The notes under the pieces are model-generated. The model saw only the letters and a program-made list of their open reading frames with translations, was not told the origin of the DNA and did not search any database. Made by a program: the position numbers and the translations under genes. Below, one piece after another: positions 7,025 through 13,831 of a stretch of DNA of 13,831 nt (position 1 is the stretch's first letter; each line of letters opens with the position of its first letter). The DNA is taken from NCBI GenBank assembly GCA_017523995.1, contig JAFWUX010000227.1, positions 1 through 13,831 on the forward strand, read 5' to 3'. The DNA is from Oscillospiraceae bacterium. Its GTDB lineage: Bacteria; Bacillota_A; Clostridia; Oscillospirales; Ruminococcaceae.

Positions 7025-8234
7025 ATGATTCGGGTTGTTCCGCCGCAGGCTGATTGTCTGCCGGTTCTTCGTCTGCCTCGGCAGGTGCTTCATCCTCCGG
7101 CGCGTCTTCCGGTGCGGTATCGGGTTCGTCGGGCGCTGCATCCGGCTGAATATCCTCGGGCGTTTCGTCTTCGGCGTTCTCCGGCGCTGCAGCAGATTCG
7201 CTTTTCGGCGTATATTCCGGTGCAGGCAGCGAGACCGCAGGCGCACCCTCCTGCGAGAAATCCTTGAAACAGAGGTTCAGGTCAACATCGCCGGAAATGC
7301 CCGCGACGGTGCCCGTGCAGCTGTACTGCCACATGTCATAGTCATAGATATAGGTCGGGCCGTCGCCGTATTCCGCAAGCCAGAACGGAATCTCCGCAAG
7401 GCGCGGCAGATCAAGCTTGAACAGCGATGTGCGCTTGTTCTGATAGACCATTGTGCGGTAGCCGTAGGACTCCATATTCTGACAGTAGGCAAGCACGCAG
7501 TCCGTCAGCACATCCACGGGGACATTGTCCGTGCGCGCGCCCTCGTCATCGTGGAAGATCAGCTCCCAGTCAAATGCAACAGGGAAATCCAGATCGCAGC
7601 CCTCAAGCTGCTGTGCGGTCAGGATCGCCTCCTCGACCGCCTCCTCCTCGGTGACAGCCTGCGAGAAGAAATAGGCACCGACAAGCAGTCCCGCATTTTT
7701 CGCGGCACGGTAATATTCACGGAATTGTGTATCCTTTGCGAGTTTGCCCGTCCCGACGCCGTATCCGCGGTAGCCGACGCGCAGCATCACAAAGTCGATG
7801 CCGTCCGCTTTGATTGCTGCCCAGTCTGTGACAGTGTTGTGTGCCGAGATGTCAATACCGGTCAACGCATTGAGATTGCCCTCCGCATCAAAGGAGAGCA
7901 TTCTGCCCTGATCCGTCTCGACCAGATTCTCAAGCGGATGCGTTGAAAGCGGCACATCCGCGAGCACCGGCAGCCAGATCTGCCCGTAGGTGTTGTCGCT
8001 CAGCAGGATTTTGTGACCGCGCCGCTCATAGAAATGATCGACCTCCACCGGCTCATAGGTGCGCGGCGGAACGTCAATCAGCTCGGGATCCTCGCCCTGC
8101 CGCTGCATGTATTCGCGCATGGATGTGATTGTATGGTGCTGTTTCAGTGCAATGCCGCCGAGGACAACTGACGATGCGAACAGTCCGGCGCATGCGACAC
8201 CGCCGATCGCTGCAAGGATATGCTTTGCTGCCAT
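7023..8234 (-). CDS. Membrane-anchored GH25 lysozyme-like protein
   Basis: A 403-residue protein of the GH25 (Chalaropsis-type lysozyme) family, which cleaves the MurNAc-GlcNAc bond of peptidoglycan. An uncleaved-looking hydrophobic segment (about 6-30) would anchor it with the catalytic part outside. A linker (about 31-120) precedes the GH25 barrel (about 125-328), which shows GIDIS with Asp128 and FDWE with Asp222 and Glu224, the expected catalytic acids. The last 65 residues (338-403) are almost only Ala, Glu, Asp and Pro, suggesting an extended wall-spanning or cation-binding tail. ATG 8234 is chosen because GGAG lies eight bases upstream and the TTG at 8264 has no binding site. It has its own promoter. 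A role in wall remodelling is inferred; the context offers no phage genes that would suggest an endolysin. Confidence 0.88.
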   Translation of the reverse strand: MAAKHILAAIGGVACAGLFASSVVLGGIALKQHHTITSMREYMQRQGEDPELIDVPPRTYEPVEVDHFYERRGHKILLSDNTYGQIWLPVLADVPLSTHPLENLVETDQGRMLSFDAEGNLNALTGIDISAHNTVTDWAAIKADGIDFVMLRVGYRGYGVGTGKLAKDTQFREYYRAAKNAGLLVGAYFFSQAVTEEEAVEEAILTAQQLEGCDLDFPVAFDWELIFHDDEGARTDNVPVDVLTDCVLAYCQNMESYGYRTMVYQNKRTSLFKLDLPRLAEIPFWLAEYGDGPTYIYDYDMWQYSCTGTVAGISGDVDLNLCFKDFSQEGAPAVSLPAPEYTPKSESAAAPENAEDETPEDIQPDAAPDEPDTAPEDAPEDEAPAEADEEPADNQPAAEQPES

Positions 8235-8284
8235 GATATAAACTCCGTTTCTTTCATTCGACAAAAATCGATCTTACAAACGCT

Positions 8285-8313
8285 ATTATATCATATTTCT
8301 GCGGATTCTTCAA
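8285..8313 (-). promoter_or_regulatory. Sigma-A-type promoter of the GH25 gene
   Basis: Minus-strand TTGAAG (8308-8313) and a perfect TATAAT (8285-8290) have the ideal 17-base spacing. The start point near 8278 would give a leader of about 44 bases before ATG 8234. It separates GH25 transcription from the phosphonate operon that ends just upstream. Confidence 0.78.
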
Positions 8314-8356
8314 TGCAAAACACGAAATCTTCATTGCAACTTCATCTTTGTTAAGA

Positions 8357-8394
8357 AAAACCGCTGAACAAGCATTTGCTCATTCAGCGGTTTT
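8357..8394 (-). terminator. Terminator of the phosphonate-glmS-galE operon
   Basis: AAAACCGCTGAA (8357-8368) pairs perfectly with TTCAGCGGTTTT (8383-8394), and an inner AGCA/TGCT (8371-8374 with 8377-8380) extends the stem. On the minus strand it ends in TTTTTCTTAA, a clear U-tract. It lies about 60 bases after the galE stop and just upstream of the GH25 promoter. Confidence 0.85.
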
Positions 8395-8415
8395 GTTATG
8401 GGCAGCGCCCAATTA
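8357..8415 (-). repeat. Terminator repeat, short copy D
   Basis: On the minus strand a TATAATT lead and hairpin TGGGC/GCCCA (8399-8403 with 8407-8411) correspond to hairpin 1 of copy C, including the same AGC loop on the plus strand. The operon terminator stands for hairpin 3; hairpin 2 and the linker are missing. The kinship is weaker than between A, B and C. Confidence 0.5.
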
Positions 8416-8455
8416 TATTCTTTGCCGGTTTCGCATGAAACGATGCGATACCTTG

Positions 8456-9490
8456 TTATTTTGCATATCCGTTCGGATTCTGCTTCTGCCAGTTCCACGA
8501 ATCGCGGCACATATCCTCGAGCGTCTTTTCGGTTTTCCAGTTCAGGAGCGCAAGCGCTTTGTCCGCGTTTGCATAGCACTCCGGCAGATCGCCCGGACGG
8601 CGTGCGCCGTAAACATGGTTCACCTTGATGTTGTTGACACGCTCAAAGGTCTCCACGATCTCCGTCACGCTGTAAGGCGTACCGGTGCCGAGGTTGACAA
8701 TCTCCACGCACTGCTGCTTCTGATCGCGCATGCGCAGGATGTAATCCACTGCCTTGACATGTCCCTTTGCGAGATCGACCACATGAATATAGTCGCGAGT
8801 GCAGGTGCCGTCCTTCGTCGGATAATCGTTTCCGAAGATGGTCAGGCACGCACGCTTGCCGACTGCAACCTGTGTGACATACGGCATCAGATTGTTCGGA
8901 ATGCCCTGCGGGTCCTCGCCGATCATGCCGGATTCGTGTGCACCGATCGGGTTGAAATAGCGCAGCAGCACAACCGAAAGTGCCGGATCCGCCTTTGCGG
9001 CATCCTCAAAGATCTGCTCCATCATCGCCTTGGTCCAGCCATAGGGATTCGTGCAGACGCCGCGCTTCATCGTTTCGATATACGGCACGGGATTCTCCTC
9101 GCCGTAGACCGTCGCGCTTGAGGAAAAGATGATCTGCTTGACGCCGAACTGCTCCATGACCTCGAGCAGCGTCAGGGTTGTGTCGATGTTGTTGCGGTAG
9201 TACATCACCGGCTTCTGCACCGACTCACCGACTGCCTTGAGTCCGGCAAAATGGATCACGGCGTCGATCTGATTCTCACGGAAAATGGTTTCGAGCTTTT
9301 CATGCTCGCGGATATCGGCTTCGTAGAGGCGAACCTTCTTTCCGGTGATCTGCTCCACTCTGCGGATTGCCTCCGGTGAGCTGTTTGCGTAATTATCCGC
9401 AACAACCACATCGTAGCCCGCATTGAGCAGCTCGACTGCGGTGTGCGAGCCGATATATCCGGCGCCGCCTGCTAAAAGAATTGTAGACAT
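8456..9490 (-). CDS. galE: UDP-glucose 4-epimerase
   Basis: This cytoplasmic, NAD-dependent short-chain dehydrogenase/reductase interconverts UDP-glucose and UDP-galactose, and in many bacteria also UDP-GlcNAc and UDP-GalNAc. The 344 residues are the usual GalE length. It shows the Rossmann motif GGAGYIG (8-14), the SSSATVYG strand (123-130), and the catalytic Tyr150-X3-Lys154 in YGWTK. ATG 9490 is preferred to the in-frame GTG at 9496, because GAGG is five bases before the ATG and the remaining MSTILLAGGAGYIG is typical. It starts 15 bases after the glmS stop and is the last gene of the operon, ahead of a strong terminator. Its place suggests it feeds galactose-type sugars to a surface polymer rather than galactose catabolism: no galK or galT is near. 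Whether it accepts N-acetylated sugars cannot be read. Confidence 0.95.
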   Translation of the reverse strand: MSTILLAGGAGYIGSHTAVELLNAGYDVVVADNYANSSPEAIRRVEQITGKKVRLYEADIREHEKLETIFRENQIDAVIHFAGLKAVGESVQKPVMYYRNNIDTTLTLLEVMEQFGVKQIIFSSSATVYGEENPVPYIETMKRGVCTNPYGWTKAMMEQIFEDAAKADPALSVVLLRYFNPIGAHESGMIGEDPQGIPNNLMPYVTQVAVGKRACLTIFGNDYPTKDGTCTRDYIHVVDLAKGHVKAVDYILRMRDQKQQCVEIVNLGTGTPYSVTEIVETFERVNNIKVNHVYGARRPGDLPECYANADKALALLNWKTEKTLEDMCRDSWNWQKQNPNGYAK

Positions 9491-9505
9491 AGACACCTCA
9501 AATCC

Positions 9506-11344
9506 TTATTCCACTGTGACCGACTTTGCAAGGTTGCGCGGCTTATCCACATCAAAGCCCTTGCCGATCGAAACATAGTAGCTCAGGAGCTGGAGCGGAA
9601 TGACGCTCAGGCTGCCTGCAAACAGCGACTCGATCTGCGGGACATAGCAGACAAATTCCGCCGTATCCTCGAGGAAGTAGTTGCCTGCCGTGGTCACAGC
9701 CATAACCTTTGCGCCGCGGCTCTTGACCTCGACCATATTGCTGATCGTTTTCTCAACAAGACCGCTCTGCGTCACAACGCTGATGACGATTGTGCCGTTC
9801 TCGATCAGGCTGATCGGGCCGTGCTTCAATTCGCCGGCTGCATATGCTTCGGAGTGGATATAGCTGATCTCCTTGAGCTTTAAGCTGCCCTCCATGCCGA
9901 TTGCATAGTCGATGCCTCTGCCGATGAAGAACGAATCCGAGACATTGATGAGCTTGTTCGAGAACCACTTGATGCGCTCGGTATCCTCGAGAATCTTCGC
10001 GATCTTATCCGGAATGGAGTAGACCTCATCGAGCAGCTCGTTATAGCGCTCCTCAGCAATTTCATTTCTAGCCTTTGCAAACTGCAGCGCAAGCAGATAG
10101 CCTGCGACAAGCTGCGTGCTGTATGCCTTGGTGGTTGCGACGGAAATCTCCGGACCTGCGAGCGTGTAGAAGACGTTATCTGCTTCGCGCGCAATCGAGG
10201 AGCCGACCACATTGACGATGCCGAGCGTCTTGATGCCTTGATCCTTCGCGGAACGGAGCGCTGCAAGCGTATCGGCGGTTTCGCCGGACTGGCTGATGAC
10301 AATCACGAGGCTGTTTTTGTTGAGCGTCATCTTTCTGTAGCGGAATTCCGATGCGAGCTCCACACGAACCTGCAGGCTCGTGAGATCCTCGATGACATAC
10401 TGCAGTGCAACGCCGACATGATATGCCGAGCCGCAAGCCACAATGTAAATCTGCCGGATGCGCTGCATCTCCTCATCCGTCAGGCTGACGCTGTCGAAAT
10501 GGACAACGCCGTCCGTGACAACCGAGTTGATCGTATCGCGGATGACCTTCGGCTGCTCGTGAATCTCTTTCAGCATGAAGTGCTCATAGCCGCCCTTTTC
10601 CGCGGATTCGGCATCCCACTTGATTTCGGTCAGCGGCTTTTCAATCTCCTCGCTGTCAATGGTGTAGAAGGTCACTTTGCCCTTTTCGAGCTTTGCGATC
10701 TCCATGTTTCCGATATAATAGACATTGCGCGTATACTTGAGAATCGCCGGAACATCCGAAGCGACATAGCTTTCGCCGTCCGCAATGCCGATGATCATCG
10801 GGCTGTCCTTGCGGGCGCAGTAAATCTCACCCGGATAGTCCTTGAACATCACGCAGAGCGCATAAGAGCCGCGGATGCGCACCATCGCGCGCGCGATCGC
10901 CTCGATGGGCTGCTGCGAATACTTTTTGTAGTAGTAGTCGATCAGCTTGACCGCGACCTCTGTATCCGTCTGGGATTTGAACGAATAGCCCTTTTTGATG
11001 AGCTTTTCGCGCTGCTCCTGAAAGTTCTCGATGATGCCGTTGTGGACGGCAATGACATTGCCGTCATCGCTGGAATGCGGATGCGCATTCACGGCAGAGG
11101 GCTCGCCGTGGGTTGCCCAGCGGGTATGACCGATTCCGCAGGTGCCCTTGACAGCCTTGCCCTGATCGGTCATCTCGGCAAGCACTTTCAGCTTGCCCTT
11201 TTCCTTGATGATCTCAGTCTGCTTTTCACCGTCACGGACGGCGATACCCGCGGAGTCATATCCGCGGTATTCAAGTTTCGACAGGCCGTCCAGCAGAATG
11301 GGGGCAGCCTGTTTGGTTCCCGTAAAGCCTACGATTCCGCACAT
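9506..11344 (-). CDS. glmS: Glutamine-fructose-6-phosphate aminotransferase (isomerizing)
   Basis: Makes glucosamine-6-phosphate from fructose-6-phosphate and glutamine, the entry step to UDP-GlcNAc for peptidoglycan and surface glycans. The 612 residues match the family (E. coli 609). The start MCGIVGF puts the nucleophile Cys2 at the mature N-terminus; HTRWATHG (73-80) and HNGIIEN (101-107) belong to the glutaminase half. Two SIS sugar-isomerase domains follow (about 295-425 and 465-595), with CGSAYH and SQSGETADT in the first, and the C-terminus ends in the typical DKPRNLAKSVTVE. AAAGG lies 11 bases before the ATG. Only 20 bases separate it from the decarboxylase gene upstream, leaving no room for a glmS ribozyme here, so it should be co-expressed with phosphonate synthesis. 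A second housekeeping copy elsewhere is possible. Confidence 0.97.
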   Translation of the reverse strand: MCGIVGFTGTKQAAPILLDGLSKLEYRGYDSAGIAVRDGEKQTEIIKEKGKLKVLAEMTDQGKAVKGTCGIGHTRWATHGEPSAVNAHPHSSDDGNVIAVHNGIIENFQEQREKLIKKGYSFKSQTDTEVAVKLIDYYYKKYSQQPIEAIARAMVRIRGSYALCVMFKDYPGEIYCARKDSPMIIGIADGESYVASDVPAILKYTRNVYYIGNMEIAKLEKGKVTFYTIDSEEIEKPLTEIKWDAESAEKGGYEHFMLKEIHEQPKVIRDTINSVVTDGVVHFDSVSLTDEEMQRIRQIYIVACGSAYHVGVALQYVIEDLTSLQVRVELASEFRYRKMTLNKNSLVIVISQSGETADTLAALRSAKDQGIKTLGIVNVVGSSIAREADNVFYTLAGPEISVATTKAYSTQLVAGYLLALQFAKARNEIAEERYNELLDEVYSIPDKIAKILEDTERIKWFSNKLINVSDSFFIGRGIDYAIGMEGSLKLKEISYIHSEAYAAGELKHGPISLIENGTIVISVVTQSGLVEKTISNMVEVKSRGAKVMAVTTAGNYFLEDTAEFVCYVPQIESLFAGSLSVIPLQLLSYYVSIGKGFDVDKPRNLAKSVTVE

Positions 11345-11364
11345 TTACACAAATACCTTTCTGA

Positions 11365-12486
11365 TTACAGTGTCGCAAGATATGCCATGAAGTTCTGCTT
11401 GTTCTCGAGTGCCGTGGTGGTCGGTCTGCCGAGATCGTCACGCGCACCGATCGAGCACTTGACCTCGATCAGAGAAAGCTCGTTTCTGCCCTTTGCAGCC
11501 TCGAGCTCACGGTCGAGATCGGCGAAGTTATCGACGCAGACAGCATTCGGATAGCCGCATGCCTTTGCAATGCCGACCAGATCAATCTGTGCTGCAACGG
11601 TCGGCATACCGCCGACGGTCTCATGTGCACCGTTGTTGATGACAACATGCACGATATTCTTCGGCTTGTTTGCGCCGAGCACTGCCATCGAACCCATGTG
11701 CATCAGGACTGCGCCGTCGCCGTCCACGCACCAGATTCTCTGCTCCGGCTTGTTGATTGCGATGCCGAGTGCAATCGAAGAAGTGTGACCCATCGAGCCG
11801 ACTGTCAGGAAGTCATACTTGTGGCTCTGACCGTTTGCGACTCTGGTCTCAAAGAGCTCACGGCTCGGCTTGCCGGTTGTGGAGACGATCGGATCCTCGC
11901 CTGTTGCCTTGACAATATGCTGAATGATCTCCTCACGGATCATCTTGTTGCTGTTCTTGTATTCGACCTCCGGTGCGTTGGTCAGCGCGCCCTTGCGGAC
12001 AACAAATGCGACCTGCTTACCCGCTGCGAGCACCTTGCGGTAGTCCTCCATGACTGCTGCAAGCTCCTCCTCGGTTGTGTCCTTGCCGATGATAAAGGTC
12101 TTGATGTCCATATCCTCGAGCAGCTTGACCGTGACCTCGCCCTGATAGATGTGCTGGGGCTCATCGTGAACGCCCGGCTCACCGCGCCAGCCGACGATGA
12201 AGATCATCGGGATTGCGTAGACCTTGTCATTCAGCAGCGATGCAACCGGATTGATGATGTTGCCCTCGCCGGAGTTCTGCATATAGACAACCGGAACCTT
12301 GCCGGTAGCCAGATGATAGCCGGCTGCGAGCGCGGTGCAGTTGCCCTCGTTTGCCGCGATGATATGATGATTCTGATCAATCCCATAGGTATCCATCAGG
12401 TAGTTGCAGAGCGCTTTGAGCTGCGAATCCGGCACACCGGTATAGAAATCCGCGCCGATGATCTTAACAAGACTTTCAACTTTCAT
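11365..12486 (-). CDS. aepY: Phosphonopyruvate decarboxylase
   Basis: A thiamine-diphosphate enzyme that decarboxylates phosphonopyruvate to phosphonoacetaldehyde, the irreversible step that drives C-P bond formation. The 373-residue single chain has both the PYR half (about 1-165), with the conserved glutamate Glu47 in AANEGNC, and the PP half (about 185-365), with the cofactor motif GDG (256-258) followed by NN (284-285). The close relatives are sulfopyruvate decarboxylases (often two subunits, ComD/ComE); the one-chain form and the adjoining PEP mutase favour phosphonopyruvate. ATG 12486 follows CAGGAG, which overlaps the stop codon of the preceding reductase gene. Cytoplasmic. Its product is taken up by the reductase encoded just upstream. 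Confidence 0.93.
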   Translation of the reverse strand: MKVESLVKIIGADFYTGVPDSQLKALCNYLMDTYGIDQNHHIIAANEGNCTALAAGYHLATGKVPVVYMQNSGEGNIINPVASLLNDKVYAIPMIFIVGWRGEPGVHDEPQHIYQGEVTVKLLEDMDIKTFIIGKDTTEEELAAVMEDYRKVLAAGKQVAFVVRKGALTNAPEVEYKNSNKMIREEIIQHIVKATGEDPIVSTTGKPSRELFETRVANGQSHKYDFLTVGSMGHTSSIALGIAINKPEQRIWCVDGDGAVLMHMGSMAVLGANKPKNIVHVVINNGAHETVGGMPTVAAQIDLVGIAKACGYPNAVCVDNFADLDRELEAAKGRNELSLIEVKCSIGARDDLGRPTTTALENKQNFMAYLATL

Positions 12487-12491
12487 TTTTC

Positions 12492-13607
12492 TTACTCCTG
12501 TCTCAAAATCTGCTTATAAAGGCTTTCAATGGTCTCCACGGTCAGCCTGACCGGATGATTCTTCAGACGGTCCGGATTGACCGAAGTCTTGAGAATATCA
12601 ATATCCTCCGGCGACCGCAGCTCCGGCACCGGCAATTCGAGCGAATCGACAAATGCTGCGAAGCATTCTGCGAGCTGCTCCGGCGCGCAGCCGAATGCAG
12701 CCGCGATCTTGCCGAGCACCTGCTTCAGATGCTGCTCGCCGCGCGGATCAATACATGCCTCCGGATGCTGCATCATAAAGGGAATCAGCGCTTTGTCGCA
12801 GAGCGCCGCCGCGTGACCGTGCGCAATGCCGTAAAGGCTGGTCAGCTTGTAGCACATTGCATGACCTGCCGTTGTCTGCGTGATATTGATTGCCTTGCCC
12901 GCGATGTTCGCGGCTTTCAGCATATTTTCGTTGCCTGCGTCCTCGTTTGCAAGATAGCTTGCCTTGTTCGCAACGATCATTTTGATCGCCTGCTGAGAAT
13001 AGCCCATGCTCTCCGCATTGGAGTTGACCGACCAGAAGGACTCGACTGCATGACAGAGCGCATCCATCATGGTCGCCTTCTTCTGATACACCGGCAGGGT
13101 TTTCAGCGCACTGGCATCAAACAGAACCGTGGACGGAATGCAGCTGTAATCGGTGACGGACTGCTTTGCGCCGTTATAGTAAATGACGGCGTAGCGGGTC
13201 GCCTCGCTGCCGGTGCCCGCGGTTGTCGGGACGGCGAACAGCGGCACATCATTCGGCACGATCTGCTGCCTGAGATAGTTTTCGCTGCTGTCCATATTGG
13301 AATACAGCTTGATGCACTTTGCAACGTCGATGGCGCTGCCGCTGCCGACAGCTGCGATCAGGCCGCAGTTGTTTTCGTGAAAGATCTCCACGCCCTTGAC
13401 CACCGATTCATACAGCGGATTCGGCTGGAAATCGGAGAACTTTACAACGCGGATGCCCTTGCGTGCTTCGAGCGTCTCAAAGTAATCTTTGATGCGCAGA
13501 AACCCGAAGGCGCTGTCACATACGAGCAAAATGCTTTTTGCGCCGGACTGAACGAAGTATTCGTCCAGTTCGACGTAATCAGCACTTGCAGTCAAAATCT
13601 GCTGCAT
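12492..13607 (-). CDS. Phosphonoacetaldehyde reductase (iron-type alcohol dehydrogenase)
   Basis: A 371-residue group III metal-dependent alcohol dehydrogenase, expected to reduce phosphonoacetaldehyde to 2-hydroxyethylphosphonate with NAD(P)H, as PhpC and its relatives do in phosphonate pathways. The nucleotide site has GSGSAID (88-94; GGGS in most relatives) and PTTAGTGSEAT (127-137). Metal ligands Asp182, His186, His249 and His263 have the same spacing (4, 63, 14) as in lactaldehyde reductase FucO. It starts one base after the PEP mutase stop and uses the GGAGG inside that gene's end, and its stop overlaps the next gene's binding site: strong signs of translational coupling. Specificity is inferred from the neighbours; the fold alone would allow other aldehydes. 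No aminotransferase for the 2-aminoethylphosphonate route is in view. Confidence 0.87.
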   Translation of the reverse strand: MQQILTASADYVELDEYFVQSGAKSILLVCDSAFGFLRIKDYFETLEARKGIRVVKFSDFQPNPLYESVVKGVEIFHENNCGLIAAVGSGSAIDVAKCIKLYSNMDSSENYLRQQIVPNDVPLFAVPTTAGTGSEATRYAVIYYNGAKQSVTDYSCIPSTVLFDASALKTLPVYQKKATMMDALCHAVESFWSVNSNAESMGYSQQAIKMIVANKASYLANEDAGNENMLKAANIAGKAINITQTTAGHAMCYKLTSLYGIAHGHAAALCDKALIPFMMQHPEACIDPRGEQHLKQVLGKIAAAFGCAPEQLAECFAAFVDSLELPVPELRSPEDIDILKTSVNPDRLKNHPVRLTVETIESLYKQILRQE

Positions 13608-13608
13608 G

Positions 13609-13831
13609 TTATACTTCCTCCGGAATCAGGCGGATGATCTCCTTGAACGGCATGCAGATATCATCGCATTCCTTTGCACGGTGGTGCTCAAGGATCATCT
13701 TTGCTGCGTTCTGCATCGCCGGGAAGCCGGTTCTGGTCAGCTGGTTTGCATAGATGACAACATTGACGCCGCGCTCCTTGAATTCCTCCTCGGTGACCAT
13801 GTTGAACGATGTCGGGACAACAACGATCGGC
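13609..13831 (-). CDS. aepX: Phosphoenolpyruvate mutase, C-terminal part
   Basis: The last 73 residues of a gene running in from the right edge, beginning PIVVVPTSFNMVTEEE and ending PFKEIIRLIPEEV. The pattern VPTSFN, then a segment ending VVIYANQLTR, is the C-terminal part of PEP mutase, an isocitrate-lyase-superfamily TIM barrel that rearranges PEP to phosphonopyruvate and forms the C-P bond. The ANQLTR form with the closing MPFKEII resembles PEP mutases that carry an N-terminal nucleotidyltransferase domain, but that part is outside the window, so a fusion is only a guess. One base separates it from the reductase gene and its last codons carry that gene's ribosome binding site. The operon promoter must be further right. 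Confidence 0.85.
   Translation of the reverse strand, partial: PIVVVPTSFNMVTEEEFKERGVNVVIYANQLTRTGFPAMQNAAKMILEHHRAKECDDICMPFKEIIRLIPEEV

Noticed and set aside
7023..8234. Phage endolysin
   Set aside because: There are no holin or other phage genes nearby, and the N-terminal anchor with its own promoter fits a host wall enzyme better.
8456..9490. Leloir galactose-catabolism locus
   Set aside because: No galK, galT or sugar transporter is present; galE is the last gene of the phosphonate and glmS operon.
11345..11364. glmS ribozyme or riboswitch before glmS
   Set aside because: Only 20 bases separate aepY and glmS, and none of the ribozyme core can fit there.

Overview
The window looks like chromosomal DNA of a moderate-GC Firmicute, most likely a Ruminococcus-like member of the Clostridia (Oscillospirales). 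The reasons are the SD-led genes with TTGACA/TATAAT-type promoters, a GH3 plant-glycan enzyme, a MacB-like ABC transporter with a very large ectodomain, a membrane-anchored GH25 protein with an acidic tail, and GC-rich palindromic repeats between genes. The organism is inferred from protein style only. There are no rRNAs, tRNAs, CRISPR arrays, transposases or phage genes.

Layout. 1-473: non-coding, with a long inverted repeat (172-249) and a structured terminator repeat. 474-3227 (-): cytoplasmic GH3 glycosidase with an inserted beta-trefoil/fascin-like domain and a CBM6-like C-terminus. 3228-3516: divergent promoter region. 3517-6579 (+): one-chain ABC transporter (ATPase plus FtsX-type permease) with helical acidic repeats in its ectodomain. 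6580-7022: non-coding, two direct copies of a terminator-bearing repeat flanking a chain of about seven hairpins. 7023-8234 (-): membrane-anchored GH25 lysozyme-like protein with its own promoter. 8235-8455: that promoter and the terminator of the next operon. 8456-13831 (-): one operon, read right to left: PEP mutase (C-terminus only), phosphonoacetaldehyde reductase, phosphonopyruvate decarboxylase, glmS, galE.

The operon is the clearest biological system. PEP mutase makes the C-P bond (PEP to phosphonopyruvate), the decarboxylase pulls this unfavourable reaction forward to phosphonoacetaldehyde, and the iron-type alcohol dehydrogenase would reduce the aldehyde to 2-hydroxyethylphosphonate. 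The genes are 1-20 bp apart and run directly into glmS (glucosamine-6-phosphate) and galE (UDP-Gal/UDP-GalNAc). The likely purpose is a phosphonate-decorated cell-surface glycan or lipid; the transfer genes would be beyond the right edge.

The least explained signal is non-coding. Related three-hairpin modules sit just after the stop codons of GH3, the ABC gene and galE, with partial copies after GH25. Their stems differ between copies by paired changes, so the structure seems to be kept while the sequence drifts.
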